This document shows, piece after piece, positions 45,916 to 56,529 of a stretch of DNA of 64,000 bases. Position 1 is the stretch's first letter. Every line of letters begins with the position of its first letter. Origin of the DNA: Voacanga thouarsii (Eukaryota; Streptophyta; Magnoliopsida; Gentianales; Apocynaceae); assembly GCA_026120185.1 (NCBI GenBank), contig JANUWF010000008.1:3720001-3784000 (forward strand), read 5' to 3'. Both the position numbers and the translations under genes were made by a program. The notes beneath the pieces were generated by a model. That model was not told the DNA's origin and searched no databases. It was given only the letters and a program-made list of their open reading frames with translations.

Positions 45916-47344
45916 TGATGGGGCTTAATTATGTCCATATTTTCTAAGTTATTTAAGGATGTTTTGTGTTACTTTTGATTTAATAACTAGTCATTTCCCT
46001 TCCTATTTGATGTTTTACTTGTGAAAAGTGTTCTTGGTAAATTTGTACAGGAATTGGATGATTCAGAGCGAAATTGTAAATTTCCAGACTCGACCCGGCG
46101 CTTACTTAAAGTGGTTGAACCGGTCGTGGCTCGATTCTGGAAAAATAGAGGAAAAAGCTCAAATTGGGAGATTTCCAGAGTTATACCGACATCGGTCCAA
46201 ACGAAGTGACCCAGCACCAACCCTACTCTATTGTGGCAGTTCAGAGTTCTTTTTCAAGTCAAATCGAAATTTACCAAAGAGGTTAACTTATTTCTAACTT
46301 GTACTAGGTGCAGGGCTTTTGGAGAACGAATTTTAGGATTTAAGAAGCCTATTTAACTAATAAAAAGTGAAGTATATAGGGGGATTCAATAGATTGAAAG
46401 GGGAAAAAATGCTTAATTCACTCACTGAATGAGGAATTCATCACTCTAGGGAGCATTGTTTCAAAAAAAGGCTCTCAAAAGAGGAAGAAGAGGGCTTATC
46501 TATGAGTTCTTTCTAAGAACTTTATTTTCTTTTTCTTTGAACAATGATGAGATTAATGTTTTAATTGTAATTGAATGTTATTTTTGGATTTATTATATTG
46601 TAATATATTTAATCTTTGATCAATTGATTGTTATTCTTCGTATTTGGTTACTTGATTTTATTTGGTAGATTGATGAATTAGATTTCTTTCTAATAGACTT
46701 AAGAAATGAAGTTAGATTGAGTTCAATTTAATTAATTCTATATAATTGTTTTCTTAACTGGATTGGAAAATAATGTTAAAAATTGAACTTAAGTAATTAA
46801 AGGTTAGTTAATTTCACCTAGAGCATAGGCTAATTTTATGTTTATATTACCTAGAGTATAAGGATATTCATGAGGAATGAGTTTAATGCATTTCTTTGGT
46901 TATGTTGGTTTGATTGGAAAATCCACTAATTTAATCAGGAAATAGTGATTTCATGGATTGGGAAAAAAGTGGAGCCTATCTTTAATCCTTCATGATGTCA
47001 AGACGATGATTGATTATGATAAGTGTTGGATAGTTCATGTCATATTCTTAAGAATAACTATTTAATCACATTCTTTTCTCTCCAAGAGTTGTGTATATAT
47101 TTTATCTTTATTTTTATTTTTATTTTTACTCTTTATCAATCTAATTAGTAAGTTAAACATTGAATGATAAGTAATTAGTGCGTACTTGTTCCTTGAGGAT
47201 CAATATTCATTAATGCCCTATATTATGCTTAATGATGAATGCACTTACTCGTATGTGTAATTTGGGATTAATGTTTTAATTTAAACTTGATTGTGAATGG
47301 ATACAAAATAGCATGATTTTTATAAACCCAAATTTAACACATCA
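45916..47344 (+). mobile_element. Athila-type element 2, 3' LTR
   Basis: 1429 bp from TGATGGGGCTTAATTATG to AACACATCA. Similar in length and plan to the LTRs of element 1 and the solo LTR at 6410-7894, but only moderately similar in sequence. Confidence 0.87.
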
Positions 47345-48624
47345 AGGATTTAACCAATAGCTATTTCTTCTAAAACTAGTTGTTTTTACTCATCTCAATA
47401 CTCAAATGAGAAAGCCATTGTTTGCTATCCATTTTCAAAGAACCATGTCAAAGCTTACTACTTCATTCCCATAATGGCTTTCTATGTTCACATGATAAGG
47501 TTTTATACATAATAATACTATGTCCCCATGATAAGGTTCCAAGCATACTTGCCAACGAGTTTGGAAATGAATGCATATACCCAAAAAACTGTTTTGTTCT
47601 AGAGTTGGATGAGTTATACTAGCTCATGTTAGAGATAGATGATCTCAAGTAACCTATTTCTAATTTTGGGATCTATCTTACTCCAAACGGGGTGATAGGA
47701 CATTGAAAGTTGTCATCCCTAGCTAGCATTTGAGGATTTACCCCCTCTGTTAGAGGACTAGATGGGAGTGGTGACCTTGGATGAAGATACGTGCCTGTTT
47801 GACCCTTTACCCCCTCTGCTAAAGAAATGAATGGGAATAGGTCCTTGAATGTAGGCAATGATTAGTTAACCATTGCCCCCTCTTCTAGAGAAATGGATGA
47901 GAATTGGGATACCGTATGAAGGCAAGTAGAAAGAACTGACATAGAGTGTGATGGCATGCCTACCCTACCAGCAAGACATGGTCTAGTGCTAGGTTCAAAC
48001 TTGGCATGAAAGTACCATGATAGCCAAAGGCAAAGTTCTCAGACTTTGCACGCAGGTTGATCTTCTATTAATAGAAGTGCCTGCTTTCTTACATTTATGG
48101 AGCATCAACATGAAATGCATTTGAACTACAAACGTTTATAAGTTGTACGAAATAAAGTCATGCATTTTACATTACCTATTGCTTTACTTGTAAAATCTCA
48201 TCTACTTATTTATGATTTGTTTTCAGTGAAAAAACACTAAGAACCCCTTTCTACCTGTTTTTAATGAAAAATCATGAGTACACATAGGACTCACTAAGTA
48301 TTTTCCACTCATACATTTCTTTTTGTTTTATGTTTTAGGTTCAGTGGTACAGCTTAATGATCAGAGTGGCGCAGCAAAAGCACAGCAGAAACATGATGGT
48401 GTAGAGATAAGTATTGTAAGGTGTATTGTGTTTTAAGCTTGAATTCAGATTATTGTATAAAGATGTGAAGTTTCTATATTTTTGTTATGTATTTTTTATG
48501 AATATACTTGCGACATTATGATTTTAAATTTTAACATGTTATAAAGACCTCTTATCTGGAGATCAGATGGAGCGAAACTCAACAATATAGGGCTCACTCT
48601 AACTAGAAAATTAGGGGTGATACA
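47345..48624 (+). mobile_element. Chromovirus-type 5' LTR, 5' truncated
   Basis: The right part shares the end plan of the 3.2-kb solo LTR: a CACATAGGACTCACTAAGTAT segment (CACACAGGACTTACTGAGA there), then AAAGACCTCTTATCTGGAG and GGGGTGATACA at the end. It is diverged. Its left limit is set by the Athila-type LTR; no start is seen. Confidence 0.65.
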
Positions 48625-49655
48625 ATAAAATGGAGGACATCTTTATGGCATTGGATTATTTAGAACAGAAAAATGTTCAATTTGCTACATTTAGACTTTG
48701 TGGACCAACATGAGATTGGTGGCTTAGAAAGAAAGAAGGACAAGAACAGGAATAGAGGGAGTGGACTTGAATGGAATTCCTAGAAAAGTTTAGGAATGAA
48801 TTCATACCCCATTGGATAGTTGAAAGAAAAGAAGAGGAATTTCAAAATCTCAAATAAGAAGAGAGGATTGTTAAAAAATATTATGCTAAATTTATACAAC
48901 TTTCAAAATACTACCCTTTATTGGTGTAAATGGAATCAGATCCAAAATGATGATTTACGAAAGGATTACAACCTAAGATAAGGTGGACATTAATTTCTAT
49001 AGCTCCGACTAGTTATAATGCCACTGTGGAAATACCTTCTCTCGTGGAAAGAAAATATCAAGAGCAAGTTGCACAGGAGCAAAAAAAGGTAGAGGGACTA
49101 AACAAACAACCCACGAAGAAGTTCTGCAGAGAGGAAGGATGGTTTTGGAAAAGAGAGGGAATAAAATATGCATGTTTTGCTATAAGAGAGGACATACATC
49201 TGAAGACTGTAGAAGAATGCTCAAGAAATGTTATACATGTGGAAGAAGAGGACATATAGCCCGCATCTGGGGCCGTGCAAGTTGCGTACGGCAACTTGCG
49301 CGGCCATTTAAAGGCCCAGATGAAAAAAACCAAAAATCTAACGTGCGAGAAGGTGGCCGCATGTAAAAATTTTTTTTAGTAGAACGACGTCGTTTTGATG
49401 TTCATGTGATTGTGTCAAATGTTCATGTGAGCTCAAATGACCGCACAAGTTGTAGTACCATAACTTGCGCGGCCCCGGATCCATATAGCCCCTGAATGTC
49501 AGAAATGGATCTGCAGGAATAAAGTCATAGGTTATAATAGCAATACTAAAGAAGACTAAGATACAACGAAGGAAACGTAAAAGTAGGTGTGAATTTCGAG
49601 GACACTAGAAATTGCTTGAGAAATGTGTGTAAAGCTATGTAAGGAAAATGTCTTC
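48625..49655 (+). pseudogene. Chromovirus gag with two zinc knuckles
   Basis: A frame from the ATG at 48632 shows the retrotransposon gag core: W-W-L-R-K-K, F-L-E-K-F-R-N-E-F-I-P, Y-Y-A-K-F-I-Q-L-S-K-Y and a G-L-Q-P-K-I-R segment, then an E/K/Q linker (open 49026-49259). Two knuckles of the C-x2-C-x4-H-x4-C form follow: the first intact at about 49170-49211, the second starting near 49230 and split before its last Cys by the MITE at 49263-49481. Several stops precede. The primer site and leader between LTR and gag are not visible, so that part was deleted. Protease and pol are also missing. Confidence 0.75.
49263..49481. mobile_element. Mutator-type MITE inside the gag zinc knuckle
   Basis: 219 bp flanked by the 10-bp repeat CATATAGCCC (49253-49262 and 49482-49491). 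Inverted ends: left GCATCTGGGGCCGTGCAAGTT, right the complement of GATCCGGGGCCGCGCAAGTT. A 9-10 bp duplication is the mark of Mutator-like elements. No ORF. Just inside the left end a second GCAAGTTGCG/CGCAACTTGC-type inversion makes a short hairpin. Removing insert and one duplication restores the spacing of the zinc knuckle. Confidence 0.87.
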
Positions 49656-49835
49656 TTTGATCTTGTCATGCCTTTGCGATTGCATATATATACGTTAGGG
49701 GGAGAACTATGAAATTGTTGTATGAATTATGGTTCCTTTTAATGTTAGACATAAGAATATTCAATGACTTGAATCATGGATTTCAGAAATTTTTAAGGCC
49801 ATATAAAGGCAGTGGCAAATTTTGATGATGAAATT

Positions 49836-50857
49836 TTTTAAAGGGAGGAGAGATTATAACACCCTTTCTAGATAAATAGTTGTAGAGATTGACGTGTATT
49901 ATTAATTTGTATGGTTAATCTTTTTCTTTATGGTTATCTTTATTTCTTGGTGAATTTTGGTTATCATTACGGGACCGTTGAAGAAATGAATATGGTGGAA
50001 AAGGGTGATTCATATTTTAGTCTAAAGGAATTTGTTTTCCTTTATTTATATCATGAAAAAGTTAAAAAAAAGAAAAAAAAGAAGGAAAATGAGAAATAAA
50101 GTTAGGCAGCCTCAGCACGTGCTTGTCATACGACATTAAAATGTTAGTAGAATATCATATTATATTGGATTTAAAGGTTAGAATGCTAAGTATAGTAGAA
50201 ATTAAGAATAAGACAAACACAGTGAAAAACAATGAAAAGGAAAAGAAGATGTGAGGTGGTGGCTGACATAGGGAAAAAGAAAATGGGAAATGTCAGCCAG
50301 GGAGTAGGAGTAGTTCGTAAAGAGAAGAAAGGAATTAAATAGCTCAAGAAAAGGGAAAATTCTTATATGCACCCGGTGCACATGCACCGGTGTATTGAAT
50401 AATTGTATCACTTGCAGATAAAATTATACACAACATTTGGTGTTCAACAAATATTGCAGGTGGTACAACACTTCAATGCATCTTGTGCATGTGCACCGAG
50501 TGCATATAAGAATTCCTTAACCAAGAAAAGGGGACCGATAAGCATAAATAGAACAAAAAACAAAAAAGAAAAGGGTCAGTAGGAACCAAAGGAAAGAAAA
50601 CAAGGGAAGAGATCTGTCTATGAGCAAGAGGAATGCTACAGAACAAATAGCCTTGAGCTTTGTTGCTGTAAGAAATTCTTAGGTGAGATAAAAGTATTTA
50701 AATGAAGAAAGATTTATGGAAGAGTGGATTTTCTATTGATGGAAAAGTTTGTATCCAATTATTTCCAATTCTAAGAAACTTGATCTGACCATGATAAGGG
50801 AGGAAAACGGGATTGAATAATGAAAGGCTGATTGTGTATGCTTTATATATATTCACA
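49836..50857 (+). mobile_element. Chromovirus polypurine tract and 3' LTR start
   Basis: TTTTAAAGGGAGGAGAGATT (49836-49855) is a chromovirus-type polypurine tract; the LTR begins TATAACACCC at 49855 (TGTAACACCC with one G-to-A). The LTR runs to an undetermined point, at most to the CACTA-like terminus at 50858. So the element is LTR-partial gag-LTR, with all of pol deleted. Confidence 0.7.
50359..50513. mobile_element. Foldback MITE with about 30-bp inverted ends
   Basis: About 150 bp with ends CTTATATGCACCCGGTGCAC and the complement CTTATATGCACTCGGTGCAC, each continuing into ATGCAC. Flanked by AATT on both sides. The ends themselves contain the palindrome GTGCACATGCAC. No ORF. Superfamily unclear. 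Confidence 0.75.
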
Positions 50858-51400
50858 CACTACCAAAAAAAAAAAATAGCCTTTCATGATAAAAGAATTT
50901 TCTAGTTGAAGGCCAAAATTTCCCAGCTGAAGCCCATCCACACAAAATCTACATCCTCACCACTTTCGTGGAAGCCTCATAACCAAAGCTCCATGGCAAC
51001 AAAATTTTTTGTTTTGTCTCGAAAGAGTGCCCTTTAGCTAGGAAAAAATTTACTAACTAAAGCTTAGACTTTTTGCTAGGACAAATTTCCTTGCTAAAGA
51101 TAAAAATATTTTGTCGCCAAATGCTCTAATTTTTGTCGTTGATGTTAATTTTTGGAGACAAAAAGGTTTCGTCACTAAAATTTCGTCGCTAAAAATATAA
51201 TTTTATTTAAAAAATTAAATATGAGGAAATATATTACCTTTTGTGACAAACAAGATGTCGTCGCCAATACAAAATATTTTCGTTGCCAAAAAGGGTCAAT
51301 AGCAACAAAAAAATTCCTCACCAACATAAAATATTTTGCCGCCAAAATGGGGTCAATGGTCACTAAAATTCCTTGGAAAAGTATTATTAAAAAATTTTTG
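50858..51400. mobile_element. CACTA-like left end with subterminal repeats
   Basis: CACTACCAAAAAAAA at 50858 resembles a CACTA terminus. The next 500 bp carry words such as TTTCGTCGCTAAAA, GTCGCCAA, GTTGCCAAAAA and GCCGCCAAAA in variable order, like subterminal binding sites. No transposase and no partner end within reach. Confidence 0.5.
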
Positions 51401-51404
51401 AATT

Positions 51405-51520
51405 GCAACCCTCCAAATGGTTGGAGGAATCCTCAAGCAAGACTCGAACCCAATACCTCCACAATATGGAGGATGCGACTTAAGCTAAGTTACTTGCTTG
51501 GTTCAATTCTTTTTTTATTT
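51405..51520 (-). mobile_element. tRNA-derived SINE candidate
   Basis: On the minus strand an A-box-like ACTTAGCTTAAGTCG is followed about 40 bp later by a B-box GGGTTCGAGTC. Their distance suits an RNA polymerase III promoter. No full tRNA fold is apparent. Ends undefined. Confidence 0.45.
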
Positions 51521-51689
51521 ATTTAAAGTATTTTGAATATTCTTTGTATATATATTTTTTAAATATAAGACTTATAACAAAATATAATAATCATATTAAA
51601 TTTAATATAAAACCATATTAATCAATATAATAAATTGTTTTGTATATTTACTTAATTTTAAAAGTTTAGATACTGTCAATTATATCATC

Positions 51690-52225
51690 TTTTTTATTAA
51701 ATTATTTATACATATATATATACATATATACATATATATATATATATATTTATATATTTAGATATTCACATATACATATATATCCATATATTCATGTATA
51801 CATATACATGTATTCATATACATACAAACAAGAATATCTATTAAAAGAAGTTATCGTTACACATATATATTCATATATTCAAATATACATATACATATAT
51901 TTACATACACACACACACACACACACATATGAATATGCATATACATATATGAATATTTGAATATGAATATATTAATATGTATATATTTATATATATGCAT
52001 ATGTATATACATATATATGTATATTCATATATATATATATATATGTATATGTGTGTGTGTGTGTGTGTGTGTTTATAAACACATATTCATTTACAAACAA
52101 TACATACATATATCTATACACATATTAATATATTCTTATTTATATATATATATATATATATATATGTGCATATTCATATATTCATATCTATATTTATATT
52201 TGTATGCATATATGTATACATATAT

Positions 52226-52288
<63 letters not shown>

Positions 52289-52290
52289 GC
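51690..52290. repeat. TA and CA/TG microsatellite cluster
   Basis: Interspersed (TA)n, (TATG)n and (AC)n or (GT)n runs, including (AC)n at 51905-51927, (GT)n at 52049-52073 and (AC)n at 52229-52281. All longer reading frames here are made of these repeats. Confidence 0.92.
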
Positions 52291-52307
52291 AACTAATTCA
52301 CAAATTT

Positions 52308-52520
52308 TTGGGGGGTCATATTATAAATATGTAAATTTTAGGGATCAATTTGTAAAATTCGTTAAGGTCATATTATAAATATTTAAAAAATTAGGAATCA
52401 GTTTGTAATTTGTTTGGGATCATATTAAGTATTCAAAAATTTAAGGACTAATTTAAAATTTTTTGGGTTATATTATAAATATTTAAAAATTAGGGACAAA
52501 TATAAATTTTTTGGGGGTCA
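52308..52520. repeat. 51-bp tandem array, about 4 copies
   Basis: Units start near 52309, 52360, 52411 and 52462, each with a G-run, TCATATTATAAATAT and a TTAGGGA-like word followed by TTTGTAA. Diverged copies. Confidence 0.85.
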
Positions 52521-52685
52521 TATTGTACACACACACACATGTACATATATACACACATATATATGCACATATATATGTATACACATACACACATACACAC
52601 AACACACACACACATATATATATGTATGTGTTGTATATATATATGTACACATATATACATATATACACACACATAATAGCCAGAT
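52521..52685. repeat. CA/TA microsatellites
   Basis: (AC)n, (ACAT)n and (TA)n mixtures between the two tandem arrays. No gene. Confidence 0.9.
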
Positions 52686-52690
52686 CTCGT

Positions 52691-53162
52691 AGTATATTTA
52701 GAAACATAAGTATATCAAATTAGCAATCCAACTATTAGATTTGTTAAAATTGTTATAAAAAAAAGTATCGTGTCCAAATTTAAAAGTAATCGGATATATT
52801 TTACTACATAATATACCATAATCTATATATAAAATCCCGAAACCAAATGTATTTAAAATATAAGCGTATCAAATTAATTATTCAATCGTTAAATCTCTTA
52901 AAATTGTTTTAAAAAAAAAGTATCCTAACAAAATTTAAAGTTAATCGAATATGTTTTGTCCCATAATCGAGCATAATCTCCATATAAAAAACCAAAACCT
53001 AACGTATTTAGAAACATAAGCATATTGAATTAATGATTCAACTGTTAGATTTGTTAAAATATTTTTAAAAAAGTATCGTGTCAAAATTTGATGGTAATCG
53101 TATATATTTTCTACATAATCTAGCATAATCTCTATATAAAAGTTCAAAACCTAATGCATTTA
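52691..53162. repeat. 154-bp tandem array, 3 copies
   Basis: Three units start near 52693, 52848 and 53001 with a GTATTTAGAAACATAAG-like start, then a GTTAGATTTGTTAAAA-like word, then AAGTATCGTGTC and TAATCGNATAT. A fourth begins (ATGCATTTA) and is cut at 53162 by the CACTA element. The size is near nucleosomal satellite length. A possible diverged piece lies at about 63920-64000. Confidence 0.85.
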
Positions 53163-53600
53163 ACTGCTAAAATAAGCATCAGGACATTGTATTTGATCAA
53201 ACAGCCGTCGTATTTGATAAATACGACGGTTATAAGGCCATCATATTTGGTTTCGTTGCTTTTGGATGATAATGGCTACAAAACCGTCGTATTAGGCTAA
53301 TACGACGAATGTACAAAAGGGTAATTTTTTATCAGTTGGAAGGTTTATTGACACGATTCAAAATGCTGTCTTGTTAGGTTAATCAAGCTATCATATTTGA
53401 TAAGCAAAAACGACGGCTACGGGCCGTCGTCCGTCGTATTTGTGATCTCAAATACGACGGCCTGTAGCCGTCGATTTTTCTTATCAAATACGATAGCTTG
53501 ATTAACCTAATACGACAGCGTTTCGAATACCGTTGTATTTGTTCTTTTAAGCCGTAACCAAATACAACGGCTGTAGTTGTGGTATTAGCTTTTTTTTTAA
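53163..53600. repeat. CACTA 3' subterminal inverted-repeat block
   Basis: Many CCGTCGTATT motifs in both orientations. Short perfect palindromes at 53205-53229 and 53285-53307, and one large foldback at 53374-53510 with arms of about 60 bp, nearly identical apart from an 8-nt duplication. In CACTA elements such regions bind the TNPA-type protein. Confidence 0.85.
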
Positions 53601-53849
53601 AGCATTTTTTTATTTGTATTTGACCCTACACACGTATAATTTCCAGCCGAACACAATAGAATCAACTCATTCAACACCAAATATAATAAAATACAATTTC
53701 CTTATTCCAAACAATTCAAAAGCAATATCCTCAATAATCAAATCATAAATAATCTACAAAGTTCCAAAAAAATATATCATGACATGTACGAGGTGTAGGA
53801 AATGTCAAGAACTCGATTAGAAACTATAGAACAAATACAAAGAAGAAGG

Positions 53850-55610
53850 AAATCAAAATATGTCACTCATCACGGACAGGCTAGTCAGGATCACATGAAC
53901 CAACGGGTCGAGAAATGGAACCAACATCAGGAGATGCCGTAGAAGCACTAGATGGAAGTATAAGCACAATGCACCTGCATCCAATCTGCATGGTAATGCT
54001 TCCATGGTAGTCTGAAGCACAGCTATATGTGACTCGCAAGCCTCTCGCTCACGCTGCATCTCAGCTCGCATCTCAACCTGCATCATATCTCGCATACTCT
54101 GGATACGTGCCTCAACCTCAATCCCGACGTCCTCCTTAACGCGACCTCTTATTTTTTGACCGAACAATCGCCGAAATATCTGATCCTTCACTTCCTCTAT
54201 GTGCTCAAACTCAGGCAATGCTTGCCACTTTATCTCTAAGCTGTCCTACGAAATTAAGAAACATTATATTAAATTTATATTAGGTTAATATATTATCTTT
54301 GTCATATTTTAATAACTCAGAAAAATTAGCATTTGAAAATTACTTACAATCATCTCCGCAGTCAAACCATCAGCCTACCGACCATACCATCTTCATGTTA
54401 CAAGAAACATATTATACTGTAATGTCGGTTGGCCTTGTGATGCCATCTGTAAAAATGTGTGAGAAATTTCAAATGAATTGTGTATAAGTTAAACTAAATA
54501 CCAGGTCCTGTATAACAGAATGTGGCATTCTTCCTGTAACTGGTGGATAAGTCATATGCAATAGATTTTGTCTATTCCGCTCGGCCTCCAACTGTGAATG
54601 TTTAAAATAGTTAACATATAAATCAATTTTATGATTAAAAAAGTAAATAAGCTGTGAGATATAAAAGTAATCAACTTCTATTATAACATGTGTATTCTCC
54701 AAACGCCAGTAATCCACTAATATCCTCCATTAATTTTCTTCAACCTATTTATCTCCACAAACAATAGGCTCTGTACTATGCTGCAAAGGAATATAGTATC
54801 TTTGTTTCAACTTTGACTTAAAATCCTTCCACGCTGCGCATAGCATGTTCATTGTAACACTGTCCTTGTGGTGGCATTGTGGTGTTGTTCTTACACGTAT
54901 TAAACAAATAATTAATTATAAAAAAAATTCTAACTTCTAAAGAAAATCCGATTTTGCATATGGTAGAATAAAATTAGTGACCTGTATTTCTTCCCAAACT
55001 TCGTCTTTAAGTCTCTGAGGTATGGAATGCCAATCCCTGTAATTCAGAGGGATCCTACTGCTCATGAGTGCAAAACAGCCTACCGCTGAACTATAGCGAG
55101 ACGCATCTATCCCTATAAGCCCTCCATGTTGGTTAACACCAACATCGTATTTTCGAAAGCCCGACTCCCCCCATCTAGAAGGTAACTTTCCACCCTTGTG
55201 AGAACTCCTAGCCGTGGAACTTGCATAATATCAACTCGAAAATTAATAGAAAAAACAGTTAAGAAAGAAAAAAAAGTTTAATACAATTTCAACAGCCAAA
55301 TAGATCAATTTCTCCTAATATTTACTTCTTATTAACTTAGCAAACCTGAGGCGCTAGAGTCTGAGAAAGACAGTCCTGTGCAACTGGGACCTAAATCAAA
55401 AGTAGGTATAACTATCTCTTAATTAGACTCCTGATCTCTGGATCCTGTCCGGACAGTTGTATGTGATCTCTGACCAACTTTATTGGTGCTTGTGTCTCTG
55501 TATCCTGTGAGAAAATAGCTCCTGATTTCAAGGCAACTATGGCGTCCTGCATTAATCCACGTCGAGAACGTTTGTTAACCATCTGCAAAACATAAAGATT
55601 TAACATTGAG
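53850..55610 (-). pseudogene. CACTA tnp1-like gene (Transposase_24 type)
   Basis: Pieces in order on the minus strand: 55412-55606, N-terminal M-V-N-K-R-S-R-R-G; 54990-55220, with G-V-N-Q-H-G-G and W-E-E-I-Q; 54690-54870, W-K-D-F-K-S-K-L-K-Q-R-Y-Y; 54520-54610, A-E-R-N-R-Q-N-L; 53853-54218, a Glu/Gln/Arg-rich coiled coil. This is the plan of the second CACTA gene, whose product binds subterminal repeats. Gaps between pieces look like introns, some with splice-like ends, plus stops. The match to the Transposase_24 family is by pattern. Confidence 0.65.
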
Positions 55611-55667
55611 TAAAAGGTTTTAACAATTGAAGCACATTTAGTAAATGGTTAAGTGATTTAAGTACAT

Positions 55668-56300
55668 TTAAATTGCAGATTGTATTCTTCTTCCATCTAA
55701 ATCTACTTCCTCCCCATAAATCCCATTTCTAACCCATACGGCATCTACTTCGCGTGAAACATGACGAGATTCTAACTGCTGTGCGGGAAAATTTTCTAGA
55801 TCATAGTCCCTTAAGTACGCATCATAATTATCTCTTCTCATCATTGGCATTACCACATGTTAGTCTCTTTTTTTAGGACAACAAGAATACGAAACTTATT
55901 CCCCTTAGTTTGCTAGTATGAATGGCTCATCCATCTCTCTATTTTCTAGGTACAAAAAACGATCCAGATTCACCGAAGTAAACTTTAGATCGTCAACTTT
56001 AACAACTCAATGTACATTAACCCAATCATATTTAAATAATAGAAATTTCAATCCACTACTATATCGGATCCTTATAATATCAGTAAGCAATCCATAGTAA
56101 TTGACACCAATTGCTACAGGATTCATATCTCTTGGACTAGAATAACTCGTAGTATCAGCTTTGCACATAACACCAGAATTTTGGGTTAACTTGTTAGCCT
56201 CATATGTTGTTGTAAGAAATCGGAAGCCATTCACGTTGCATGCATTGTAGCGCAACCTTTGATTCAAATGACCATTTGCAAGCTTTTTAAATTCAACAAA
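55668..56300 (-). pseudogene. CACTA tnp2 C-terminal part (DUF4216-like)
   Basis: 56007-56267 encodes R-Y-N-A-C-N-V-N-G-F-R-F, a T-x-x-N-S-G-V-M segment, Y-Y-G-L-L-T-D-I-I and a F-K-Y-D-W-V end, the pattern of the DUF4216 domain that follows the transposase in CACTA proteins. A stop and frame changes come next; 55668-55856 is an Asp/Arg-rich piece of uncertain assignment. Confidence 0.7.
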
Positions 56301-56529
56301 AATATCAGGGCATTCTTAGTTCTATCAACCTATCATAAATATAAGCGTTATAAGGACAAAATGTTATAGAGGAATTACTCGTTATATTGTATATGTTTTC
56401 CTTACAGAATGACTGAGCCATATGTGAAATGTTTGAGAATGAATACATTGTCTGTCATGTAACTAAGATCTTGGATGCTCTCTATTTATGACAGACATGT
56501 GAAAGCTGCATATACACATACGTGAAAAT

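Larger units (their letters stand above)
41862..47344 (+). mobile_element. Athila-type pol-less retrotransposon (LARD-like) 2
   Basis: 5' LTR truncated (41862-42558), tRNA-Asp-type primer site, about 3.36-kb internal region, polypurine tract and complete 3' LTR (45916-47344). As in element 1 there is no pol. The 5' truncation removes any target duplication. The internal region encodes a broken ORF of the plant-transposon-protein type (43140-44404) and shares the non-coding 3' module with element 1. Confidence 0.85.

Noticed and set aside
46021..46297. Overlapping frames in the Athila-type 3' LTR
   Set aside because: LTR U3 sequence with higher GC content, which keeps frames open by chance.
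49026..49366. A host CCHC zinc-finger gene
   Set aside because: The knuckles follow a gag core and LTR end, and a chromovirus polypurine tract follows, so it is retrotransposon gag.
51957..52723. Several frames of His/Thr or Tyr/Ile repeats
   Set aside because: Translated CA/TG and TA microsatellites.
52308..53162. CRISPR-like array
   Set aside because: Units are contiguous diverged tandem repeats with no unique spacers; the context is a plant nuclear genome.
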